Source of the DNA: Muribaculaceae bacterium
Lineage (GTDB): Bacteria > Bacteroidota > Bacteroidia > Bacteroidales > Muribaculaceae
Assembly (NCBI GenBank): GCA_016302215.1
Contig: JAEDNZ010000043.1
Coordinates: 1-12,760, forward strand
Direction: 5' to 3'
Length of the DNA stretch: 12,760 nucleotides
Shown: positions 1-5,158 of the stretch, one piece after another
How positions within the stretch are numbered: the first letter of the stretch is position 1
Layout: the number at the start of each line of letters is the position of its first letter
Made by a program: the position numbers and the translations under genes
Notes under the pieces: model-generated
Database searches by the model: none
The model's input: only the letters and a program-made list of their open reading frames with translations
What the model was told of the DNA's origin: nothing

Positions 1-7
1 AGTCGAA

Positions 8-1411
8 ATGGTTCGACGCAACACATACTATATAATAGGACAGGCAATATCCTTGGCCATTATTGTCGGCGCTATGATGCAGTGGCGCGGCGCTCCCGTT
101 ATTGGCTCTTCGATAGCATTGGCAGCGCTGTGGAGCATAGTATGCGCGTGCTATTATCGATGCCGTTGGCGCAGCTCGATGGGCTGGTGGACTCTATTGG
201 CGGCTTTTACATTGCTCGCCATCGGCTATGCCCTCAACATTAATTATTTCACCACGGCCTGCGGAGGCAGCTTAGATGCGCCGGTGCTCAATAATATCGA
301 TGCTAAGCGCACATGGGTAGCTGCCCTGTATGAGTTGCGATTGCCGGGAGGCGAGTATTTAAATTCGATGCGAGGATATGGGCTGTTTGTGTCTGCATTG
401 ATGCGTGTGTTCGGATTAAATATCGCGGTGCCCATCATCGCCAATATCGCAGCAGTGATGTTCACAATAATACTCACCGGAGCCATAGCGCATAAAGCCA
501 CTGACAATCGCCGCATTGCCGGTGTGTCAATGGTCATGATAGCCTCGGTGTGCTATTTCCTCGCATCGGGCGTTATATTGCTCAAAGATGCCATGGTGTG
601 CTTGTCGATGGCATTGGCGTTTTACGGACTAATCAGCCTGCGCCGCATCAGCATCGGTCGCTATCCCATTAGTGGCATATTGGCATTAGTGGCGGCGGCA
701 TCAGGGCTGTATCTTATACGAGCCAATTATTTGCCCTTCATGGCCATAGCAGCCATAGTGATGCTGCCATGGCGTGTAAATCGCAGGGCGTTTGTCGCAA
801 CCCTATTGGTCGTGGCCGGACTGATTGTGGTATGGCGCATCTCATATTTAGTGGGAGGTTTCGTTTCTACCCCATCAAAGGTGATTGCCGGCGGTGAAGA
901 CTCTGCTATGGTAGTGATAGCGCCGCAGCACATAGCATACGCCGAAATACTTGGCGATTATACATCTCTGAGCTGGTGGCAGAAGTTGTTGCGGCTACCA
1001 TTGACCGCAGCGGTGCAATATATGGTGCCGTTTCCTTGGAGCTTTGGCCGGGATATGGTCTTCGGTCCATCGCTGGCTTATGCCCACGTGGCATATCCGT
1101 GGTATGCCGTAGGGGCGTGCATCATCTATTACTTCTTATTTTGTGTGGGGCGCTCTGATGTTAAGGTGAGAGCTACGCTTACGCAGATGGCTTGCGCTGC
1201 AGTGCTATGCTATATCTGCACGGCATATTTATCAGCCGGCATGGCTTCGCGTTATTATCTGCCGCTGTTGCCCGCGTTGTTGCCCGCAGCTGCCTATGTA
1301 GTGGTCAACCATTGGCGCTGCCGGGCGTTTAAAATCTATGCCGTGGTGTATGCTTTGTTGATAACGGCAGTGCTCATCGTGGCTTATAATATGCAAATGT
1401 CGGCGTTATGA
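8..1411 (+). CDS. Polytopic inner-membrane protein of a glycan locus (polymerase- or GT-C-like)
   Basis: This 467-residue protein is almost entirely hydrophobic helices, roughly 11-13 membrane segments by eye, broken by one larger loop near residues 80-125 with acidic and basic residues (D90, then NNIDAKRTW) and another near 285-340. The helix beginning LLKDAMVCLSMALAFYGL (K193, D194) resembles a Lys-Asp motif at the start of a membrane helix that I associate with large membrane proteins of O-antigen and capsule clusters. This recognition is from memory and weak. Candidate roles are repeat-unit polymerase (Wzy-like) or a lipid-linked-sugar GT-C transferase; neither is proven. The next gene, a GT2 transferase, starts inside its stop codon (ATGA overlap), so the two are translationally coupled, which supports a role in polysaccharide assembly. 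The ATG at 8 is only a few bases from the window edge and the frame is open to the edge, so the true start may lie upstream. Confidence 0.8.
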   Translation: MVRRNTYYIIGQAISLAIIVGAMMQWRGAPVIGSSIALAALWSIVCACYYRCRWRSSMGWWTLLAAFTLLAIGYALNINYFTTACGGSLDAPVLNNIDAKRTWVAALYELRLPGGEYLNSMRGYGLFVSALMRVFGLNIAVPIIANIAAVMFTIILTGAIAHKATDNRRIAGVSMVMIASVCYFLASGVILLKDAMVCLSMALAFYGLISLRRISIGRYPISGILALVAAASGLYLIRANYLPFMAIAAIVMLPWRVNRRAFVATLLVVAGLIVVWRISYLVGGFVSTPSKVIAGGEDSAMVVIAPQHIAYAEILGDYTSLSWWQKLLRLPLTAAVQYMVPFPWSFGRDMVFGPSLAYAHVAYPWYAVGACIIYYFLFCVGRSDVKVRATLTQMACAAVLCYICTAYLSAGMASRYYLPLLPALLPAAAYVVVNHWRCRAFKIYAVVYALLITAVLIVAYNMQMSAL

Positions 1412-2145
1412 AAGTCAGTATAGTCACGGCGGTCTTCAATGAAGCCTCTACTCTTGACGCTACGCTTGAGAGCCTGGAGAGGCAGATATTCAGCGGCGAT
1501 GTGGAGTTGATAGTGGTAGATGGTTTTAGCGATGATAACACACCGGATGTCTTGGCCCGGCACAAGTCGGTGATTACTAAAGTAATACGCTGTGAGCGCC
1601 GCGGCGTGTATGATGCCATCAATGCCGGGCTACACTGCGCCACGGGCGACATCGTAGGCATTCTTCACGGCAATGACCGACTGGCCTCTACACGGGTGTT
1701 GCAGCATATAGCCGATGCCTTTGCCGCTGACTCCGGTCTTGATTTTGTCTATGGCAACGTGGTGTATGCCGCCCCGGGTAGTGAGCGCATCATCCGTCGC
1801 TACGATTGCCGGCGTTTCAGTCCACGGTTAGTGGCTTATGGTTGCTGCCCGCCGCATCCATCGTTGTATATACGCCTTGGTGCTATGCGCGACATTGGTG
1901 ACTACTCCACGCGCTACAGTATATGCGGCGATTTCGATATGTGGATACGGCTCTTTGCCAATAGCCGGTTTCATCACAAATACATTGATGAAGATATTGT
2001 GGTGATGTCGCCAGGCGGCTTGTCAGGCACATGGCGTGCCCGACTATGGCGCAACAACGTGGAGCGAAGGGCTGTCTTGCGCGACAATGGGCTGCCGGCA
2101 TCCTTTGGCCGCTTATTGATGAAATATTGGATAATGAATAGATAA
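1408..2145 (+). CDS. GT2-family glycosyltransferase (WcaA-like)
   Basis: This 245-residue cytoplasmic protein has the GT-A nucleotide-sugar fold of family GT2. The N-terminus reads VSIVTAVFNEASTLDATLES, the usual first strand and helix, followed by ELIVVDGFSDDNT (the ED/DG nucleotide-binding strand) and a stretch with RRGVYDAINAGLHCATGD, the counterpart of the common GiYDAmNkGi..AtGd motif. The metal-binding position reads HGND (residues 87-90), where relatives usually have LNSDD or LNADD, so one acidic residue is Asn here. Length matches small GT2 enzymes that add one sugar to a lipid-linked glycan. The acceptor and donor cannot be read from the sequence. The start overlaps the previous stop by four bases, and the next gene begins 27 bases after the stop, in keeping with one operon. 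Confidence 0.93.
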   Translation: MKVSIVTAVFNEASTLDATLESLERQIFSGDVELIVVDGFSDDNTPDVLARHKSVITKVIRCERRGVYDAINAGLHCATGDIVGILHGNDRLASTRVLQHIADAFAADSGLDFVYGNVVYAAPGSERIIRRYDCRRFSPRLVAYGCCPPHPSLYIRLGAMRDIGDYSTRYSICGDFDMWIRLFANSRFHHKYIDEDIVVMSPGGLSGTWRARLWRNNVERRAVLRDNGLPASFGRLLMKYWIMNR

Positions 2146-2172
2146 TCACAAAAATCAACACAAAATATAGCT

Positions 2173-2895
2173 ATGTCTCAACACCCTCAGATGCCCATTG
2201 TTTATGTGGCCGGATTGAGCCGCCGAGCGTTCTTGCGTCCTTATCTTGAGCGAGAGATGCCGGAATTTGAGATTGTAGATGTCATTGAGGGCAGGCCGGT
2301 TGACTATGCGGTGCTGCTCTCCGATACTGACATCTACGATATGTCAGCGGTCGCTGATGCGGAGGCTGTCACTGAAGAGCACGCCATCGTGTCTGACAGC
2401 CCGACAGCCGCAGCGGAGCGGAGCTTTGCCGCCGAGGCTGCTACTATGGGTGTGGCGCCTACTATTTTGCGCCTGCCTCACATCGTAGCCACCGGCATGG
2501 ACGGCTTTATGATGCGTTTGGCGCGTGGTGTGAGCCGTGGCTCATTTATGCATATCCGCGGCAACGAGGCACGCCTGTCGGTAGTGCATGGTGTAGATGT
2601 AGCCCAAGCCGTGCGTCTGACTCTGGGAGCCGGCTTGACCTTTAATGTCACCGATGGCGCTGCGCCTACGCTCCATGATATAGCCGAGGCATTGGCCTTT
2701 AGGTTGGGGCACAAACGCATCTTTACTATTAAAGCCACATGGGCGCGATGGATTTATAGCCGCAAGCTGCGCACGCTTTACACCACTACTCGCCTCTTCT
2801 CGATGGAGAAATTGCGTAGTTATGCCCCGGCACTGGTATCGCACCAGGTGATCGAATACCTCCACACTCATATCTATGACGATGAAAGCCTCTGA
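2173..2895 (+). CDS. Short, degenerate NAD-dependent epimerase/dehydratase (extended SDR)-like protein
   Basis: This 240-residue protein resembles nucleotide-sugar epimerases mainly in its second half: PTILRLPHIVATGMDGFM, then RGNEARLSVVHGVDVAQAVRL, then FNVTDGAAPTLHDIAEALA are typical of the substrate-binding half of extended SDRs. The first half is unusual. Where the family has a GxxGxxG dinucleotide loop it reads YVAGLSRRAFLRPYLE, and no catalytic YxxxK is visible (the corresponding stretch reads SDSPTAAAERSF). The protein is also shorter than the usual 300 or more residues. It may be a non-catalytic or repurposed relative, a sugar-binding partner of the neighbouring transferases, or an active enzyme of an uncommon subgroup. 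The reading frame is intact and composition matches its neighbours, so it does not look like a decayed gene. The following gene starts within its last 20 bases. Confidence 0.8.
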   Translation: MSQHPQMPIVYVAGLSRRAFLRPYLEREMPEFEIVDVIEGRPVDYAVLLSDTDIYDMSAVADAEAVTEEHAIVSDSPTAAAERSFAAEAATMGVAPTILRLPHIVATGMDGFMMRLARGVSRGSFMHIRGNEARLSVVHGVDVAQAVRLTLGAGLTFNVTDGAAPTLHDIAEALAFRLGHKRIFTIKATWARWIYSRKLRTLYTTTRLFSMEKLRSYAPALVSHQVIEYLHTHIYDDESL

Positions 2896-3718
2896 CATTC
2901 TGCACCTGACAGGCCTTACAGCTAAAAGCATGGTGAAAATCATCATGCAATCGCGGCATTGCCACATAGAGCGGCAGCGCCATGCCGATGCATTGGTGAT
3001 TTTAGCCAACGGGCCATCGCTGCGCACCACTATTGACACTCGCATTGACACCCTGCGCAAACACACCACTTTAGCCGTGAATTTCGCCGCCAATGCGCCT
3101 GAGTTCCGGCTGCTCAAGCCTGATTATTACGTCTTGGCCGACCCCCACTTCTTTGTGCGCACTGAGCAGGATAACGTGCAGCGATTATGGTCCAACATTG
3201 CGGCCGCGCAGTGGGGCATCACACTGTTTGTGCCGTCGCGCTTTAGAACTGCTGCCCGACGTCTCGCCGGCGAGGGCGTCAAAGTGTGCACCTTCAATGC
3301 CGTCGGCATCGAAGGCTTCAGGTGTTTTGAGCGTATGGCTTTCAAGCATAATTGGGGTATGCCTCGCCCTCGCAACGTGCTTATCCCATCGATTATGATA
3401 GCGCTGACAATGGGCTATCGTGAGGTATATCTGGCCGGAGCTGACCATTCGTGGCTGAAGACCATATCTGTCAATGACAGCAATGAAGTGGTCTCGATAC
3501 AGCCCCATTTTTATAAAGAAGAAAGCAAAGAGCAAGCTCGCGTAATATCAGAATACAAAGGCTATCATCTCCACGACATCTTAGATAGCTTCCGCATAGC
3601 CTTCAGCAGCTACCATAGCATCAGAGCCTATGCTGATGCCATAGGCGCTGCTATCTATAATGCTACTGAAGGCAGCTTTATTGATGCCTTTGAGCGCAAG
3701 ACATTCCCGGATAAATAA
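2876..3718 (+). CDS. GT42/DUF115-like putative glycosyltransferase with NGPSL motif
   Basis: This 280-residue protein carries LVILANGPSL (NGPSL at residues 45-49), a nucleotide-binding signature shared by GT42 sialyltransferases such as Cst-II and by the DUF115/MptE-like proteins. A later stretch, PSIMIALTMGYREVYLAGAD (GADH at 188-191), corresponds to the conserved strand-and-turn that follows in both families. It ends with EYKGYHLHDILDSF and YNATEGSFIDAFE. No signal peptide or membrane helix is visible, so it is probably cytosolic. A transferase acting on the glycan made by this operon is the best guess. Sialic acid transfer is not supported by context, because no CMP-sialate genes lie in view. 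The start at 2876 overlaps the preceding gene by 20 bases; a second ATG at 2882 is equally possible. The gap to the next gene is 15 bases. Confidence 0.85.
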   Translation: MTMKASDILHLTGLTAKSMVKIIMQSRHCHIERQRHADALVILANGPSLRTTIDTRIDTLRKHTTLAVNFAANAPEFRLLKPDYYVLADPHFFVRTEQDNVQRLWSNIAAAQWGITLFVPSRFRTAARRLAGEGVKVCTFNAVGIEGFRCFERMAFKHNWGMPRPRNVLIPSIMIALTMGYREVYLAGADHSWLKTISVNDSNEVVSIQPHFYKEESKEQARVISEYKGYHLHDILDSFRIAFSSYHSIRAYADAIGAAIYNATEGSFIDAFERKTFPDK

Positions 3719-3733
3719 TCATCATTTCATACC

Positions 3734-4297
3734 ATGAAGATAAGACAAGCCTACCCACATGAGGCGCCCCTGATAGCGCAAGTTGTTACGATGGCCATAG
3801 GGCATGAGATAATCGCCGAATTTGCCGCCCCTGACCACACGGCTGATGATGCGCAAAGAATGTTTGAGGCGCTCGCATCTATGCCTGACAGCCAATACAG
3901 CTATCTTAACACCTTTGTAGCGGCAGATGATGATGACACACCGATGGGCCTGATTGTGGCATACGATGGTGCACAGCTGCATAAGCTGCGCGAACGGTTT
4001 ATGGCGATGGCTGCCACCATGCTGGGTAAAGATATGCGAGGTATGGCTGATGAGACAACGCCCGATGAGTTCTACCTTGACAGTTTGGGTGTCTTTGAGC
4101 AGTACAGGGGTAGGGGTATAGCCTCTGCCTTGCTTATGCACGGCGTCAAGCTCGCCAATGCGCTCGGAAAGCCCGCAGCGCTGCTCGTGGAGCCGACCAA
4201 CGAGAATGCCTATCGCCTCTATCGCAAATTGGGCTTCGTAAAAATCGGCGAGACGCCATTTGCCGATACAATGATGGATCATCTGAGATTTGTTTGA
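3734..4297 (+). CDS. GNAT-family N-acetyltransferase
   Basis: This 187-residue protein is a GCN5-related acetyltransferase that uses acetyl-CoA. The acetyl-CoA pyrophosphate loop (motif A, R/QxxGxG/A) is intact as QYRGRGIA at residues 123-130, preceded by FYLDSLGVFE, the usual beta-4 strand. It is followed by PTNENAYRLYRKLGFVKIGE, the characteristic motif B helix and strand near the C-terminus. The substrate is unknown: it could acetylate an amino sugar of the glycan made by the upstream genes, or be an unrelated housekeeping acetyltransferase at the end of the operon. The ATG sits 15 bases after the previous stop with no promoter between, so co-transcription is likely. It is the last gene of the left-hand cluster; the initiator tRNA gene follows on the opposite strand. 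Confidence 0.93.
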   Translation: MKIRQAYPHEAPLIAQVVTMAIGHEIIAEFAAPDHTADDAQRMFEALASMPDSQYSYLNTFVAADDDDTPMGLIVAYDGAQLHKLRERFMAMAATMLGKDMRGMADETTPDEFYLDSLGVFEQYRGRGIASALLMHGVKLANALGKPAALLVEPTNENAYRLYRKLGFVKIGETPFADTMMDHLRFV

Positions 4298-4370
4298 AGT
4301 ATTCGACACGAGAGCACCATTCCCGACCCATCACACACACGCAACGGCCTCGCACATTGCTCTGCAAGTA

Positions 4371-4413
4371 TAAAATAGCAGAGGACGCTCTCTCTTGGTG
4401 AGGCGTCCTCTGC
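4371..4413 (-). terminator. Intrinsic terminator of the initiator tRNA gene
   Basis: Two arms of 11 bases, GCAGAGGACGC at 4378-4388 and its exact complement at 4403-4413, enclose a 14-base loop. Read on the minus strand the hairpin starts six bases after the tRNA 3' end and is followed by TATTTTAT, a short U-rich run. On the plus strand only a short ATTTG follows, so it is less convincing as a terminator for the leftward cluster, though it may still slow that transcript. Confidence 0.85.
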
Positions 4414-4418
4414 ATTTG

Positions 4419-4490
<72 letters not shown>

Positions 4491-4503
4491 ATGTTTCGTG
4501 GTG

Positions 4504-4535
4504 CAAAGGTACTGCCTTATTCTGAATTGCGCAAG
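4504..4535 (-). promoter_or_regulatory. Bacteroidota-type promoter for the tRNA-fMet gene
   Basis: On the minus strand, TACCTTTG (4504-4511) matches the Bacteroidota -7 box TAnnTTTG exactly. CTTG (4532-4535) stands where the -33 TTTG is expected, with exactly 20 bases between. The predicted start of transcription falls a few bases before the mature tRNA 5' end at 4490. Confidence 0.8.
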
Positions 4536-4582
4536 GGCTTTAACACCCTTTAACCTATGGCTGCCACTGCAACTACTATTGA

Positions 4583-4618
4583 CTAATTAGACCAATTAGG
4601 CTAATTAGACCAATTAGG
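4583..4618. repeat. Two tandem 18-base units, each made of two 9-base units
   Basis: CTAATTAGACCAATTAGG occurs twice back to back (4583-4600 and 4601-4618). Each copy splits into related 9-mers, CTAATTAGA and CCAATTAGG, giving four units of consensus CYAATTAGR, and CTAATTAG is itself palindromic. The array lies between the divergent tRNA promoter and the small-gene promoter. It may be a protein-binding array or a simple repeat prone to slippage; the sequence does not decide which. Confidence 0.85.
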
Positions 4619-4701
4619 CTTATTCGTCTGTATTGGTCGGCTTTGTCTATTTTTACAGAATTTAACACCAAAAGCGCCGTAAATTTACTCTTTTCTTGAA
4701 A

Positions 4702-4740
4702 AATGTCACTACAGTGATATTCAATGTCACTGGAGTGATA
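4702..4740 (+). promoter_or_regulatory. Pair of 18-base direct repeats, each with palindrome TCACTnnAGTGA, at 21-base period
   Basis: AATGTCACTACAGTGATA (4702-4719) and AATGTCACTGGAGTGATA (4723-4740) differ only in the two central bases. Each contains a perfect 5-2-5 palindrome (4706-4717 and 4727-4738). Centre-to-centre distance is 21 bases, two helical turns, so both face the same side of DNA. The second copy ends where a -33 element should lie for the -7 box at 4763. This is the expected layout for an activator touching RNA polymerase, and AraC-type regulators often use direct repeats of this spacing. The cognate protein is unknown; the adjacent hybrid regulator is a candidate. Confidence 0.75.
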
Positions 4741-4758
4741 CCTCCCCGGAGGGTTTTT
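4741..4758 (+). promoter_or_regulatory. GC-rich palindrome CCTCCCCGGAGG plus T-run in the promoter spacer
   Basis: CCTCC-CC-GGAGG (4741-4752) has the same 5-2-5 shape as the two upstream palindromes but a different, GC-rich sequence, and is followed by G and five T. It falls between the expected -33 position and the -7 box at 4763. It could be a repressor site. A small terminator for leftover transcription entering from upstream is also possible, but the stem is only five pairs with a two-base loop, too tight to be a good hairpin. Confidence 0.45.
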
Positions 4759-4762
4759 GCTG

Positions 4763-4770
4763 TAACTTTG
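4763..4770 (+). promoter_or_regulatory. -7 box (TAACTTTG) of the small-gene promoter, without a -33 element
   Basis: TAACTTTG matches TAnnTTTG. The position 20 bases upstream (4739-4742) reads TACC instead of TTTG, so the promoter is probably weak unless an activator binds the adjacent paired sites. Predicted transcription starts near 4775, leaving a leader of about 20 bases before the ATG at 4798. Confidence 0.6.
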
Positions 4771-4797
4771 CGATACCAAAACCCAATCTTTAGTTTT

Positions 4798-4989
4798 ATG
4801 TCTATAAATACTACCAAACCAATTTTGAGCAACGAGGAGGTGCAGCGCATCATTGATGAACGAGTAGCTCAGTATGCCCAAGAAATGCAGATGGCTAAGT
4901 CGCAGTCATCAACAGTCACTCGCTCTAAAAACTGCGTGTCGGCATTTATTTGCAAGCTCCGTTCATTTTTGGGTCATCGTCCCAAATGA
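4798..4989 (+). CDS. Small protein of unknown function (63 residues)
   Basis: I do not recognise this protein. An open frame runs from an ATG placed about 20 bases behind a predicted start of transcription. The N-terminal part (NEEVQRIIDERVAQYAQEMQ, about residues 12-31) should form one charged amphipathic helix. The middle is rich in Ser and Thr. The C-terminal part contains two cysteines and ends very basic (CKLRSFLGHRPK). There is no clear signal peptide or membrane helix. Support for a real gene is positional: its own promoter, an elaborate operator region upstream and a helix-like composition. Against it are its short length and the possibility that the region is only a leader. It lies directly upstream of the hybrid regulator on the same strand, but a separate full promoter in between means the two need not be co-transcribed. 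An upstream in-frame extension to 4696 would run through the operators and promoter, so the 4798 start is preferred. Confidence 0.55.
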   Translation: MSINTTKPILSNEEVQRIIDERVAQYAQEMQMAKSQSSTVTRSKNCVSAFICKLRSFLGHRPK

Positions 4990-5034
4990 TAGGGCGGAGA
5001 CTTATGTATTTGGTAATCCAACCTAACTTTTTAG

Positions 5035-5054
5035 ACCAATCATTGGTAGTTTTG
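5035..5054 (+). promoter_or_regulatory. Palindrome ACCAAT-C-ATTGGT overlapping a second -7-like box
   Basis: ACCAATCATTGGT (5035-5047) is a perfect palindrome with one central base. Its last base begins TAGTTTTG (5047-5054), which also fits TAnnTTTG but has no -33 element at the right distance. The palindrome lies about 65-75 bases ahead of the predicted start of transcription of the hybrid regulator, so it could be an operator for that gene. TTAGACCAAT at 5031-5040 also occurs at 4587 and 4605 in the repeat array. Confidence 0.45.
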
Positions 5055-5074
5055 CGCAATTATTTAACTGAATT

Positions 5075-5106
5075 TTTGTCAAAGCAGATTAAATTGTGTA
5101 CCTTTG
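5075..5106 (+). promoter_or_regulatory. Bacteroidota-type promoter for the hybrid regulator gene
   Basis: TTTG (5075-5078), 20 bases, then TACCTTTG (5099-5106) match both elements of the Bacteroidota housekeeping promoter, with the same spacing as the tRNA promoter in this window. Transcription should start near 5111, giving a leader of about 45-50 bases before the GTG at 5159. Confidence 0.8.
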
Positions 5107-5158
5107 CTACATAATATCGTATTAAAAGTTATCGTTGATTTTGATTTCTGAAGCCATA

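Noticed and set aside
2542..3117. 191-residue open frame on the - strand across two glycan genes
   Set aside because: It spans the junction of two well-supported + strand genes and shows no domain or start signal of its own.
3722..4309. 195-residue open frame on the - strand over the acetyltransferase gene
   Set aside because: It mirrors the GNAT gene almost end to end. The + strand frame has the intact acetyl-CoA motif, while the minus frame shows no family features.
4583..4740. CRISPR array or mobile-element end
   Set aside because: The repeats are contiguous or 21 bases apart without unique spacers of CRISPR length; no cas gene, transposase or target-site duplication is visible.
4696..4797. 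N-terminal extension of the small gene back to the ATG at 4696
   Set aside because: It would translate through the two operators, the GC palindrome and the -7 box; these are better explained as untranscribed control DNA.
4576..4881. 101-residue open frame on the - strand across the repeats and operators
   Set aside because: Its C-terminal repeats (LIGLISLIGLIS) are only the translation of the 9-base repeat array. No promoter or conserved motif supports it.
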